26,513 nucleotides of DNA from positions 1-26,513 of the forward strand of contig CAYURQ010000011.1 of the NCBI GenBank assembly GCA_964447315.1. Reading direction: 5' to 3'. The position numbers and the translations under genes were made by a program. This DNA is from MWBV01 sp964447315 (GTDB taxonomy: Archaea > Nanobdellota > Nanobdellia > Pacearchaeales > GW2011-AR1). The notes below the pieces were generated by a model. The model saw nothing but the letters and a program-made list of their open reading frames with translations. It did not search any database and was not told where the DNA came from. This document shows positions 5,426 to 13,551 of the stretch, in pieces. Each line of letters begins with the position of its first letter. Position 1 is the stretch's first letter.

Positions 5426-6817
5426 TTATGAATTTCCCATAAACTTTCTCATTGCAGGATTCATATCCGTCATATGTTGTTGTGCAATGTTCTGGTAGAA
5501 TTGGAACATAATCATAATAACCAGTAAGATTGCAGTACCTGAAACTAATGCTCCAAGTAAGTTTGTAAATGCTGCTAGAAGTCCAATTGCAGCTCCACCC
5601 ATTATAGTTAATGGCATAATATATCTATCTAAAATACTTTCTAAAATTCTATTGTCTTGTCTAAATCCAGCCACTTGTAAACCAGATGAAGCTATTTTGT
5701 CTGCCTGTGCTTTTGCATCCATTCCAGAAGTCTTAACCCAGAATACAGAGAATAAAGTAGCTAATATTATATAAGCTATTATATGAGTTAAACCCTGAAG
5801 CATATATCTCCACATAAACCCCCCTCTAATAAATAGTTCAAGTATGTTACTTGAACCTAACCAGAATCCCAAACCAGATACTGCTTGTCCATTAACAAAA
5901 TGTCCTAAGAAAGTTGGATTGCCTCTCCAATTTTCTAAAATTCCTCCAAATAATTGAATATTTGCTATTAATGCAGCAACTAAAATAATTGGAATAACAC
6001 TTGCGTAAAAAAAGTTTAATGGCCATTTCATTCCATACCCTCTAATTCTTCCAAAACTTAATGGAATTTCAACTTTAAGACTTTGAGCCCAAACAACTGC
6101 TAAGAAAATAAGCACAGTAACAATTATTGCAGCCCCAGAAGAGTATAATTCAATAGGTGATTTGTTTACAATAGATTGTATTAAAACAAGAACTTTCCCA
6201 GAGCAGGGGGTATTACTAAAGTCAAGTAAACAATTTCTTCCCTGAACATTTATAAATTGAAATGCTGATGCAATAAGTCTCCAAGAAACACCAGCAGCAA
6301 TAAACAAGCTAACACCAGAACCAAATCCCCATTTTTCAGATAATTCATTCATATAATAAATAGCCAAACCTCCAAGTATCAACTGCGTAATAACTATCCA
6401 TCTCATTCCAGGTAATGCTTCAAGCCCGTTCATTAATACATAAACTAAAGCCTCAAAGATTATGAAAAAGAAAACAAGAAGTTTCTGAATTCCTTGGAAG
6501 AATTTTTTACCTTCAGGGGTATTTGTATTAATATTAATTATTCCAGCTCCAGTAAGCAATTGTAATATAATAGAAGCCATTACAATTGGCCCAATACCCA
6601 AGGATACAATAGAACCAAAGTCAGTACCCATTATGATTGCTAAGTATTCAAATCTCTCAAGAGCATTATTACTTAATCCAAAAAGAGAGATATTTGTTAA
6701 AACAAAAAATGCAATAAGAACAATAACAGTCCACTTTAACTTTACATTGAAAGCTAGTTTTTTTTCATCAGGCCTTTTTACTTCTGGTATTAATGCAAAT
6801 ATTTTTCTTAAATCCAT
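5426..6817 (-). CDS. secY: Preprotein translocase subunit SecY
   Basis: The 463-residue polytopic membrane protein opens with MDLRKIFALIPEVKRPDEKKLAFNVKL, typical of archaeal SecY, with about ten membrane segments. The cytosolic loop between segments 6 and 7 (SLKVEIPLSFGRIRGYGMKWPL) and the loop before the last segments (GLQVAGFRQDNRILESILDRYIMPLT) match the family's ribosome-contacting loops. SecY forms the protein-conducting channel with SecE and Sec61-beta, which are not in this window. It is the last gene of the cluster, 62 nt after uL15. Length is normal for archaea (430-490). Confidence 0.95.
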   Translation of the reverse strand: MDLRKIFALIPEVKRPDEKKLAFNVKLKWTVIVLIAFFVLTNISLFGLSNNALERFEYLAIIMGTDFGSIVSLGIGPIVMASIILQLLTGAGIININTNTPEGKKFFQGIQKLLVFFFIIFEALVYVLMNGLEALPGMRWIVITQLILGGLAIYYMNELSEKWGFGSGVSLFIAAGVSWRLIASAFQFINVQGRNCLLDFSNTPCSGKVLVLIQSIVNKSPIELYSSGAAIIVTVLIFLAVVWAQSLKVEIPLSFGRIRGYGMKWPLNFFYASVIPIILVAALIANIQLFGGILENWRGNPTFLGHFVNGQAVSGLGFWLGSSNILELFIRGGFMWRYMLQGLTHIIAYIILATLFSVFWVKTSGMDAKAQADKIASSGLQVAGFRQDNRILESILDRYIMPLTIMGGAAIGLLAAFTNLLGALVSGTAILLVIMIMFQFYQNIAQQHMTDMNPAMRKFMGNS

Positions 6818-6879
6818 TTAAATTCTCCGTAAATTATTTCTGTGAAAATTTTAAATTTTCTTAAGTCTTCCATTTTGGT

Positions 6880-7392
6880 TTACTCTGAACTTTCTTTAGC
6901 TTTAGTTTCTGAAGCCTTAGGTATCTCTTCTTTTTTTACCCTTTTATTTTTTTTAAGTAAAATTATATCTCCACCAGCCTTTTTAACTTTTTCAATAGCT
7001 GTTTTTGAAGCATCTAAAGAATTTATTATTAATTTTTCTTTAAGTTCAATATCTGAATTAAGAATCTTTGCTTTTGGTAATGAAATTTCCCATCCTTTTG
7101 AAGTTTTTTTACCTAAACTATTAAGATTATTAATAATAGTTGAAAGATTTATTCTTTGTCGTTTATCACGCTTAGTTCCAATAGAAGTAATCCCCTTTTT
7201 ACCAAAATAACCATGTCCGTAAAGTTTTGTAATCAATGTTTTTTTATGATCTGCTCTTTTACCACTTCCAGACATTCCTTTTCCACCTTTATTACCACTA
7301 TCTCTTTTATTTTTTCTAGCACCAGTTCCATGAGTGCCCATCTTACGACCATGCATTCTGCTTGATTTTTTTCTTTTATGAGTTTTCATCAT
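6880..7392 (-). CDS. rpl15: Large ribosomal subunit protein uL15
   Basis: The 170 residues start with the Lys/Arg/Gly-rich part that threads into 23S rRNA (HGRKMGTHGTGARKNKRDSG, GGKGMSGSGKRADHKK) and continue with the globular domain (GWEISLPKAKILNS, KVKKAGGDIILLKK). The last 20 residues are a charged Lys/Glu/Ser tail. The start is ATG-ATG at 7392/7389, which overlaps the last 17 nt of the 60-residue gene; an AGGAAT stretch about 10 nt upstream could serve as a weak ribosome binding site. Its place before secY is the standard archaeal order. Confidence 0.95.
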   Translation of the reverse strand: MMKTHKRKKSSRMHGRKMGTHGTGARKNKRDSGNKGGKGMSGSGKRADHKKTLITKLYGHGYFGKKGITSIGTKRDKRQRINLSTIINNLNSLGKKTSKGWEISLPKAKILNSDIELKEKLIINSLDASKTAIEKVKKAGGDIILLKKNKRVKKEEIPKASETKAKESSE

Positions 7393-7558
7393 TTTGAATT
7401 ATTCCTGTTAATTTTTTATATAACTGTGTATTTCTTTTTTCTTGTAATTCTTGATAATCTTTATGGGGAAATCCTTTAGTAACATCTAAATCTCCTTTTG
7501 AAGTTCTCATGATTACTTTATTTCCTTGAGTATAGTATAGTTTTGAATCTTCTAACAT
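7376..7558 (-). CDS. Unrecognised 60-residue protein inserted between uL30 and uL15
   Basis: ATG at 7558 lies one base after the uL30 stop (7560-7562), and the end overlaps the uL15 start by 17 nt. The frame is on the coding strand and is needed to keep the cluster gap-free. The sequence has three short strand-like stretches (SKLYYTQGN, KVIMRTSK, GDLDVTKG) followed by a helix (HKDYQELQEKRNTQLYKKL), the look of a small beta-barrel-plus-helix protein. I do not recognise it, and no ribosomal protein or translation factor is normally encoded here in archaea. Its position suggests a ribosome or secretion-linked role; that is inference. Confidence 0.7.
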   Translation of the reverse strand: MLEDSKLYYTQGNKVIMRTSKGDLDVTKGFPHKDYQELQEKRNTQLYKKLTGIIQNDENS

Positions 7559-7559
7559 T

Positions 7560-7934
7560 TTATAACATCCTCACAATTAAATCATTTATTTTTTCTTTAT
7601 TATTTCCTAAAACTCCTTTTTTTACACCAAAATGCTTTTTACTGTCAATTCCTTTTCTTGGTGGATGTAATCTAAAATAAGGTTTTATTTGCCCTTTATT
7701 TTTCGAATCTTTTAAACCACGTTTTTCTTTAAGTTGTTTATATGTTTCGTCGTTTATTTCTCCATAAGCAACAGCATTTCTAACACTTTCAATCATTCCA
7801 AGTTGAGCTTCATTAGGATTTTCTAAAACAACACAGACATATTTTTTTCTAAGTCTTAATCTATTTAATGTTTCAGCTACTTGTTTTTTCAAACCAATCA
7901 TTCCTTTGATTCTTATTACTGCAATATTTGCCAT
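7560..7934 (-). CDS. rpl30: Large ribosomal subunit protein uL30
   Basis: The 124 residues start with the conserved strand-helix (IAVIRIKGMIGLKKQVAETLNRLRL), then VVLENPNEAQLGMIESV, and the archaeal/eukaryal C-terminal part (YFRLHPPRKGIDSKKHFG, KGVLGNNKEKINDLIVRML). It is somewhat shorter than the roughly 150 residues common in archaea. Its ATG overlaps the uS5 stop by one base (TAATG), and a GGAGG ribosome binding site lies in the last codons of uS5 (Glu-Gly-Gly-Lys-Lys), so translation is coupled. Confidence 0.95.
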   Translation of the reverse strand: MANIAVIRIKGMIGLKKQVAETLNRLRLRKKYVCVVLENPNEAQLGMIESVRNAVAYGEINDETYKQLKEKRGLKDSKNKGQIKPYFRLHPPRKGIDSKKHFGVKKGVLGNNKEKINDLIVRML

Positions 7935-8839
7935 TATTTTTTACCTCCTTCATAAGCAGGATTTGTTTTCTTTAATGCTTCAATACAAGCTTTTGCCAAA
8001 TTAAAAGTTGTTTGAACTTTTCCATATGTTTTTGAGTATACATCTTCAATTCCAGCCATTTTTAGTATTTTCTTTAATTCATTTGCAACAACTAATCCAG
8101 TTCCTTGAGGGGCAGGTATTAATTCAACTTTAACACTTCCTGTTTTTCCAGTAACTTTAAATGGAACAGAGTGTTTTTCAGAACAATCACAATCAAATGC
8201 TGCACATGCTCTATTTACTTTAATTATATTTAATTTTGCCTGTCTAATTGCTTTGTCTCTTGCTGGAAGTGTTTCCATTGCTTTTCCAACACCAATACCT
8301 ACATGTCCATTTTCATCACCAACAACAGCCATTGTAGAGAATGTTGGCACGTTACCTTCACGAGTTTTTCTTTGGGTTTGTCTCCAAGCCCTTCTTTTAC
8401 CCCCACCAAATTTACCTTTTGATTGTCCAATAGAGATTAAATCTTTTTTAATATTTAATAAGGAATCAGTAATTTCTGGTTCTAATATTTTTTTATTGTT
8501 ATTTAATATTTCATCAATATTTTTTATTTTTTCATTCTTAATATCAATTCCTAATTTTGTTTTTGGAGTCCAAGATTCAATGACTTCTTCACGAGTTAAT
8601 TCCCCTTTTCTTGCTCTTTCAGCTTTTTTACGAGCTTCTTCTTTTGATATTTCTTCTTGCTTGCCATTTGCTTCTTCTTCCATTTCTTTAAGTTCTTCTA
8701 ATTCAGATTCATCTAAAACTTCTTCAGGAACTTCAGCATATTCATCTTCCTTGCCTTCATTTATTTTTTGAATTTTTTCTAATGGATGTTCTTCTTCCAT
8801 TTCTTTCAAGTTCTTTACAGGCTGTTTTTCTTCTACCAT
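7934..8839 (-). CDS. rps5: Small ribosomal subunit protein uS5 with acidic N-terminal extension
   Basis: The core (from about residue 83) has the family features: ESWTPKTKLG, GGGKRRAWRQTQRKTREGNVP, the RNA-binding GDENGHVGIGVGKA, CDCSEKHSVPFKVTGKTGSV, LIPAPQGTGLVV and VYSKTYGKVQTTFN. Archaeal uS5 is usually 210-230 residues; here there are 301 because of an N-terminal region of about 80 residues that is very rich in Glu (LDESELEELKEMEEEANGK) and probably coiled or disordered. The ATG at 8839 is three bases past the uL18 stop. An internal start cannot be excluded, but the extension stays open and continuous with the cluster spacing. The role of the extension is unknown. Confidence 0.92.
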   Translation of the reverse strand: MVEEKQPVKNLKEMEEEHPLEKIQKINEGKEDEYAEVPEEVLDESELEELKEMEEEANGKQEEISKEEARKKAERARKGELTREEVIESWTPKTKLGIDIKNEKIKNIDEILNNNKKILEPEITDSLLNIKKDLISIGQSKGKFGGGKRRAWRQTQRKTREGNVPTFSTMAVVGDENGHVGIGVGKAMETLPARDKAIRQAKLNIIKVNRACAAFDCDCSEKHSVPFKVTGKTGSVKVELIPAPQGTGLVVANELKKILKMAGIEDVYSKTYGKVQTTFNLAKACIEALKKTNPAYEGGKK

Positions 8840-8842
8840 TTT

Positions 8843-9334
8843 TTATATCTTATCAATATTTAATTTAATTTTTTCAAAATCTACTTTATTTTTTAAATGC
8901 TCTCCTTTGATTCTTGATTCATCAGGAAAAGATTCTTTTTTACATTTAATTTCAATTCCAGAATCAATAATCCCTTTAAGGAATCCATAAACTCTTGTTT
9001 TATTTAAAGATTGTATCATACCAAAATCAATAATTGGTTTTTGTAATTTTTTAGCTTTAATTGTTTTACCCATTAAATATCCAAGTAAATAACAAGCAGT
9101 AATATTTTTTAATCCAGATTTAGCATCAGTAGGCCAATCATGATTTAATAATTCAGATGAATTATAACCAAAAACAACTTTATCTTTAGCTTCATCACTT
9201 AAAATATATTGAGCTAAAACATATTTGTTTGTTCTTCTGAAAACTAATCTCGGTTTTTCACCTTTAAGTAATTTTAATCTTTTACTGTAATCTGTTTTAT
9301 TTTCTCTACGTCTTCGTTTTTGTACTTTTGCCAT
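8843..9334 (-). CDS. rpl18: Large ribosomal subunit protein uL18
   Basis: The 163 residues have the basic start (KRRRRENKTDYSKRLKLLKGEKPRLVFRRTNKYVLAQ), the NITACYLLGYLMGK helix and the IIDFGMIQSLNKTRVYGFLKGIIDSG stretch seen in archaeal and eukaryal uL18. It binds 5S rRNA in the central protuberance together with uL5, also encoded here. Archaeal forms are often longer at the C-terminus (about 190-200), so this one is compact. It starts one base after the eL19 stop. Confidence 0.94.
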   Translation of the reverse strand: MAKVQKRRRRENKTDYSKRLKLLKGEKPRLVFRRTNKYVLAQYILSDEAKDKVVFGYNSSELLNHDWPTDAKSGLKNITACYLLGYLMGKTIKAKKLQKPIIDFGMIQSLNKTRVYGFLKGIIDSGIEIKCKKESFPDESRIKGEHLKNKVDFEKIKLNIDKI

Positions 9335-9335
9335 T

Positions 9336-9809
9336 TTACTTCTTCTTTTTCTTCTTTACTTTCTTTTTAATTGTTTTTGTTCCAGAACTAAATGATCCTG
9401 AATAACGATCTTTATTCTGAATGTAGTCTTTTAAGTGGGCTTTACTCCTGAAGGCTTTATTTCTTATCCCTTTTCTAATCTCTTTAACTTCTTCAGGATT
9501 TAATAATCCCTGTTTTTTCATTTCAATAACATATGCTCTCAATTTTCTTGTCATGATAACATAATCTTTTTTTCTGGTATTTATTTTCTTTTTTATTTGT
9601 CCAGTACTTCTTCTTGTTTTTTTCTTAGCATTTTTCTTCCTCCCTGAAATTTCTTTAACTCTTATTGCTCCGTCTGCATTTAAATCTCTAATATCTTGCT
9701 TTGTAATAGCTTCTTTAATTTCATTTTTTCTAGCTTCTACAAACATAATTCTTTCTTTTCCAACTTTTAGTGCACGTGCTGCTAATTCTTTCTTATTTCT
9801 TAAGTTCAT
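9336..9809 (-). CDS. rpl19e: Large ribosomal subunit protein eL19
   Basis: The 157 residues start MNLRNKKELAARAL, then GKERIMFVEARKNEIKEAITKQDIR, AIRVKEISGRKKNAKKKTRRSTGQIKKK and a C-terminal long basic helix. These are standard features of the archaeal/eukaryal eL19, which is absent from bacteria. The end is a Lys-rich tail (KKKVKKKKKK). The start codon overlaps the eL32 stop by 4 nt. Confidence 0.95.
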   Translation of the reverse strand: MNLRNKKELAARALKVGKERIMFVEARKNEIKEAITKQDIRDLNADGAIRVKEISGRKKNAKKKTRRSTGQIKKKINTRKKDYVIMTRKLRAYVIEMKKQGLLNPEEVKEIRKGIRNKAFRSKAHLKDYIQNKDRYSGSFSSGTKTIKKKVKKKKKK

Positions 9810-10291
9810 TTTTTATTTTCCTCGGCTTTTTCTGGCTTCTTTTCTTTTCTTATTTTTTCTTCAGTTTTTTTCTTATTCTCTTTTTTAGGTTCAGCTTTCT
9901 CTTTTACTTTTTTCTTATTCTTTTCAATAAATTTATCTGGATTCATATTGTAAATTTCAATTTTCATTTCCTTTGCTTTTTTTGCAATTTCAAGTTTTTT
10001 CTTTTTGCCTACAGCACCAATAACTGCAATTTCTGATTTTTTTATTTTAGATAAATCAGATATATTCATTATTATTATTGGTTGTTTGTTCTTAAGAGCA
10101 TCCCTTGATATTTTTGCTGAGCAGTAACCAATTGATACAATAGCAGGATAACCTCTACGTTTTTCACGCATTTTATTATCTCTTCCTGTTGGCTTTCTCC
10201 AAATTTGTTTTTTCTTTCTTCCTTTTCCAAGTTTTGAATATGCTTTATTTTTTCTTCTTAAAAATTTAGTTTTTTTAGTTTTTTCTTTCAT
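9806..10291 (-). CDS. rpl32e: Large ribosomal subunit protein eL32 with Lys/Glu tail
   Basis: The core (about residues 1-120) carries FLRRKNKAYSKLGKGRKKKQIWRKPTGRDNKMREKRRG, then PAIVSIGYCSAK and the domain ending EMKIEIYNMNP, matching archaeal eL32. The final 40 residues are almost only Lys and Glu, which is longer than usual. The gene lies 7 nt downstream of uL6, the normal archaeal order. Confidence 0.94.
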   Translation of the reverse strand: MKEKTKKTKFLRRKNKAYSKLGKGRKKKQIWRKPTGRDNKMREKRRGYPAIVSIGYCSAKISRDALKNKQPIIIMNISDLSKIKKSEIAVIGAVGKKKKLEIAKKAKEMKIEIYNMNPDKFIEKNKKKVKEKAEPKKENKKKTEEKIRKEKKPEKAEENKK

Positions 10292-10298
10292 TGTATTT

Positions 10299-10841
10299 TT
10301 ATATTTCCTTTCCTGCTTTGTTTGTTATGTAAATTCCATCTTGAAAAATTCTTCTGTCTCGATTACTAATCTTAGTGGCTTTCTCAAAGTTTGCAGCTGC
10401 TTGTCCTGCAATTTCTTTATTAATAGATTTAATTGTAATATCATTTTTCTTTATTTCAACTTCTGCTCCTTCAGGAATTTTACAGTATCTTGGAATTTTT
10501 TCTCCAAGAAAATTTTTAATTTCAGCCTTTTTACCATCTACTTTAACAGTCATTGGAAAATGCGATGCAGCAACTTTCAAATTATATGTGAATTTTTCTT
10601 GAACACCTTTAATCATGTTTTGAATGTGAGAAGAAGTTGTATTAATTATTTTTTTCTCACATTTTGTAGCCTTTTTATCATTTAAAGTAATTTTATCTTT
10701 AGAAGCATCAAATTTTATTTTTCCAAGTTTAAATTCACGAGAATTTTCACCTTCTGGTCCTTTAATTTTAAGTAAATTCCCATTTAATGAAACTTCTACT
10801 CCTTCTGGGATTTCAATTATTTGTTGAAATGGTTTTTTCAT
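10299..10841 (-). CDS. rpl6: Large ribosomal subunit protein uL6
   Basis: The 180 residues have two tandem alpha/beta domains. The first starts IEIPEGVEVSLNGNLLKIKGPEGE; the second has IPRYCKIPEGAEVEIKKNDITIKS followed by EIAGQAAANFEKAT and RIFQDGIYITNKAGKEI. The protein contacts the sarcin-ricin loop region of 23S rRNA. Its ATG at 10841 overlaps the last base of the uS8 stop, so translation is probably coupled. Confidence 0.95.
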   Translation of the reverse strand: MKKPFQQIIEIPEGVEVSLNGNLLKIKGPEGENSREFKLGKIKFDASKDKITLNDKKATKCEKKIINTTSSHIQNMIKGVQEKFTYNLKVAASHFPMTVKVDGKKAEIKNFLGEKIPRYCKIPEGAEVEIKKNDITIKSINKEIAGQAAANFEKATKISNRDRRIFQDGIYITNKAGKEI

Positions 10842-11221
10842 TAGTAAAAATAAGCAATTAAGCTTCCTCCAATTTTTTCTTCTTGAGCTTCTTTGTGAGT
10901 CATCATTCCTTTGTTAGTTGATATAATCATTATCCCCATATTTCTAGCAGGAAGATATCTTCTTCTATATCTTTCAATTTGTGAAAATTTACAACTAAAT
11001 CTTGGTTTGATTGCTTTACATTCATTTAATTCTCCAATAGTTACTATAAGAGATTTTTCTTTTGAATCAATCTTATATTTCTTTATTGCTCCTTCTTGTT
11101 TCATTATTTTAAGAACTTCTACAAGCGCGTTTGATATTCTATTTATTTTAATATTTTCTTTACGCGATTTTCTTGCGTTTCTTATCATGTTTAATCCATC
11201 AGCAACTACATCATGTGACAT
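10841..11221 (-). CDS. rps8: Small ribosomal subunit protein uS8
   Basis: The 126 residues include VVADGLNMIRNARKSRKENIKIN, NALVEVLKIMKQEGAIKKYKI, CKAIKPRFSCK and the C-terminal PARNMGIMIISTNKGMMTHKEAQEEKIGG, in the archaeal form. It is a primary binder of the 16S rRNA central domain. It lies 14 nt downstream of uS14. Confidence 0.95.
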   Translation of the reverse strand: MSHDVVADGLNMIRNARKSRKENIKINRISNALVEVLKIMKQEGAIKKYKIDSKEKSLIVTIGELNECKAIKPRFSCKFSQIERYRRRYLPARNMGIMIISTNKGMMTHKEAQEEKIGGSLIAYFY

Positions 11222-11235
11222 TTTATTTTTCTCCT

Positions 11236-11466
11236 TTATGAATATTTTTTAAATCCGATTTCTTCTGCTATCTCACGAAAACAGTGACGGCATAAATTTA
11301 ATCCATATGATTTTATATGTGCTCCAAATCTTCCACATCTTTCACATTTTTTGGATGCCACACCTATCTTTCTTTTCTTAGGCATGTTGTGCTTCAAAAC
11401 TTTTTTCTTAATTTCTGGTTTTGCATCAAGTTGCTTAAATTGTTTTTTTAAATCACTTACAGTCAT
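11236..11466 (-). CDS. rps14: Small ribosomal subunit protein uS14, zinc form with N-terminal extension
   Basis: The C-terminal 45 residues are the conserved zinc protein: Cys41, Cys44, Cys59 and Cys62 (CERC ... CRHC) followed by FREIAEEIGFKKYS. Most archaeal uS14 proteins have 50-57 residues; this frame has 76, with a helical N-terminal addition (SDLKKQFKQLDAKPEIKKKVLKHN). The outer ATG is preferred because it lies one base after the uL5 stop (the cluster's coupling pattern); an inner ATG (codon at 11383-11385) gives a conventional 49-residue protein without any Shine-Dalgarno. Confidence 0.93.
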   Translation of the reverse strand: MTVSDLKKQFKQLDAKPEIKKKVLKHNMPKKRKIGVASKKCERCGRFGAHIKSYGLNLCRHCFREIAEEIGFKKYS

Positions 11467-11467
11467 T

Positions 11468-11983
11468 TTATATGAATTTTGTTTGGAATTTATCTTCCAT
11501 AAATTTAATTATTTCTTCCTTTGGAATATTTTGTCTTTTTGGTATTTTTCCACGCTTGATTTTCTTTAATTTAACTCTTCTTCCTGATGTTTTTAAAACA
11601 ACAGTTACATCAAATCCCATAATTCCAATATCTCTTTGGAATTCAACACCAGGAATTTCAATATATTCTTTGATACCAAATGAAAAGTTATTTTCTGAAA
11701 TTTGTTTTTTCTTTAAAACATTATCAATTGTAATCAGCATTTTTTTTAACATATCTTCCGAATCTTTTCCTCTTATTGTTACAACAGCTCCAATTTCAAG
11801 TCCTGGTCTAACACTCCAAGTCGGAATTCTTTTATTTGATTTCATTTTTGCTGGTTTTTTTCCAGTAAGCATTTTTAATAATTTAACTCCTTTTTCAAGA
11901 TAATCAGCTGTTCCACCTACACTTAAAACTACTTTTTCAATTTTTATTTCTTTCATTGGATTTTTTTTATTGTTTTCTGTCAT
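11468..11983 (-). CDS. rpl5: Large ribosomal subunit protein uL5
   Basis: The 171 residues include MKEIKIEKVVLSVGGTADYLEKGVKLLKMLTGKKP, WSVRPGLEIGAVVTIRG, FSFGIKEYIEIPGVEFQRDIGIMGFDVTVVLK and RRVKLKKIKRGKIPKRQNI, the archaeal uL5 pattern. It binds 5S rRNA with uL18. The first Met is followed by a short Asn/Lys-rich run; the Met at residue 10 (MKEIKIEK) is also a plausible start. Confidence 0.95.
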   Translation of the reverse strand: MTENNKKNPMKEIKIEKVVLSVGGTADYLEKGVKLLKMLTGKKPAKMKSNKRIPTWSVRPGLEIGAVVTIRGKDSEDMLKKMLITIDNVLKKKQISENNFSFGIKEYIEIPGVEFQRDIGIMGFDVTVVLKTSGRRVKLKKIKRGKIPKRQNIPKEEIIKFMEDKFQTKFI

Positions 11984-11984
11984 T

Positions 11985-12635
11985 TTATTCTAACACCATT
12001 ATTTGTTTTATTAATATGTTTAATTTTTTCTTGTCATGATTTATAACAACCATTTTGTTTTTTTCATCAATTTCTTCAACAATTCCTTTTTTCCCCGCGT
12101 GTTTACCTGCATAAACTAGAACTTTTGATTTAACTTTTAAAGGAAGTGTTTTTTCAACTTTTTTATTTGCAAGATGAATAATAATTGATTCTCCTGTTGA
12201 ACATTTTTTATCATATGAAGTATTTGTTCCATCACTTAAATTTAATTGAACTTTTTTACCTTTTAGAGTTTTTTTATCAACAATTTTCACAATTTTCACA
12301 TTAGCTTCTGATTTTTTAATTTCAGATAATTTGAATTTTCCATTTTCAGTTAATTCAATTCGGTAATTTTTATTGGATGGCACAATTGTAATTACATCAA
12401 ATAAAACTCCTGTATTTTTCTCATTATGAACAGGCTTTGTATTAATTAAAATATTTTTTTCATGAATAGCTTTTTTTACTTCTTTACGTGTTTTTGCAAT
12501 TCCTAAAACATCTCTTAAGATAATTAAAATTGGCAACCCTTTTTCATTAGAATGTGCAGGTCTAACTACAAATTTCTTTCCTTTTCTTGGAACAGGCCAA
12601 TTATTTGGTACTGTTTGTCTTTTCATATGTTTCAT
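11985..12635 (-). CDS. rps4e: Small ribosomal subunit protein eS4
   Basis: The 216 residues show the eS4 layout: an N-terminal part with MKRQTVPNNWPVPRKGKKFVVRP, an S4-like RNA-binding region (ILRDVLGIAKTRKEVKKAIHEKNILINTK), a central domain, and a KOW motif near the C-terminus (KVLVYAGKHAGKKGIVEEID). eS4 is found only in archaea and eukaryotes. The ATG at 12635 overlaps the uL24 stop (ATGA); the Met at residue 4 is an alternative start. It is slightly shorter than the usual roughly 240 residues. Confidence 0.95.
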   Translation of the reverse strand: MKHMKRQTVPNNWPVPRKGKKFVVRPAHSNEKGLPILIILRDVLGIAKTRKEVKKAIHEKNILINTKPVHNEKNTGVLFDVITIVPSNKNYRIELTENGKFKLSEIKKSEANVKIVKIVDKKTLKGKKVQLNLSDGTNTSYDKKCSTGESIIIHLANKKVEKTLPLKVKSKVLVYAGKHAGKKGIVEEIDEKNKMVVINHDKKKLNILIKQIMVLE

Positions 12636-13099
12636 TTTAAATTTCTCTTATTTTTATTCTCTGCTTTTTTAGTCTTTGGTTTTTCTTTTGATTCTGGCTT
12701 TTTAGTTTCTTTGGTTTTCTTTTCTTTCTTTTCTGAATTTTTCTTTGCAGGATTTCTTTCTGTGATTTCAATTATTTGTAAATTTGAAGGCTGAAGTTTA
12801 ACATTTGCCTTTGAACCATCAAGTTTTGTTACTTGTATATTTTCAACAACAACTTTTGAATATTTTAAATCAACACTCAAAACTTTACCTGTTTTTCCTT
12901 TAAATTTTCCACGCATTATTTTCACTTTATCATTTTTCTTTAATATGATGTTTCTTTTTCCTTTAGTTTTTCTAAGGGGTTTGGATAATGCAACACTTAT
13001 GAATTTCTTACGGATATGTAATGGAGCATTAGCTCTATATTTTCTCTGCTTTCTAGGTTGAGAACTTGCTTTCCATGATGTTGAAAATTTCTTTTTCAT
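12632..13099 (-). CDS. rpl24: Large ribosomal subunit protein uL24 with Lys/Glu tail
   Basis: The N-terminal part (SWKASSQPRKQRKYRANAPLHIRKKFIS) and the KOW motif (KNDKVKIMRGKFKGKTGKVLSVDL) are standard for archaeal uL24, an early assembly protein near the tunnel exit. After about residue 120 comes a tail of about 35 residues that is nearly all Lys, Glu, Pro and Asn, which most archaeal homologues lack or have shorter. The gene starts one base after the uL14 stop. Confidence 0.95.
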   Translation of the reverse strand: MKKKFSTSWKASSQPRKQRKYRANAPLHIRKKFISVALSKPLRKTKGKRNIILKKNDKVKIMRGKFKGKTGKVLSVDLKYSKVVVENIQVTKLDGSKANVKLQPSNLQIIEITERNPAKKNSEKKEKKTKETKKPESKEKPKTKKAENKNKRNLK

Positions 13100-13100
13100 T

Positions 13101-13502
<402 letters not shown>

Positions 13503-13503
13503 G

Positions 13504-13525
13504 CTAAATTACCTCGATAATTTAG
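13504..13525 (-). promoter_or_regulatory. Hairpin with ribosome binding site in its loop, in front of uL14
   Basis: On the minus strand CTAAATTA (13525-13518) and TAATTTAG (13511-13504) form a perfect 8-bp stem around a TCGAGG loop. GAGG in the loop is 9 nt before the ATG at 13502, the ideal spacing for a Shine-Dalgarno sequence. A fold that shows or hides the site could tune uL14 translation; that role is inferred. Confidence 0.5.
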
Positions 13526-13551
13526 TGTGAAGGAAAATCTTAAATTTGCTT

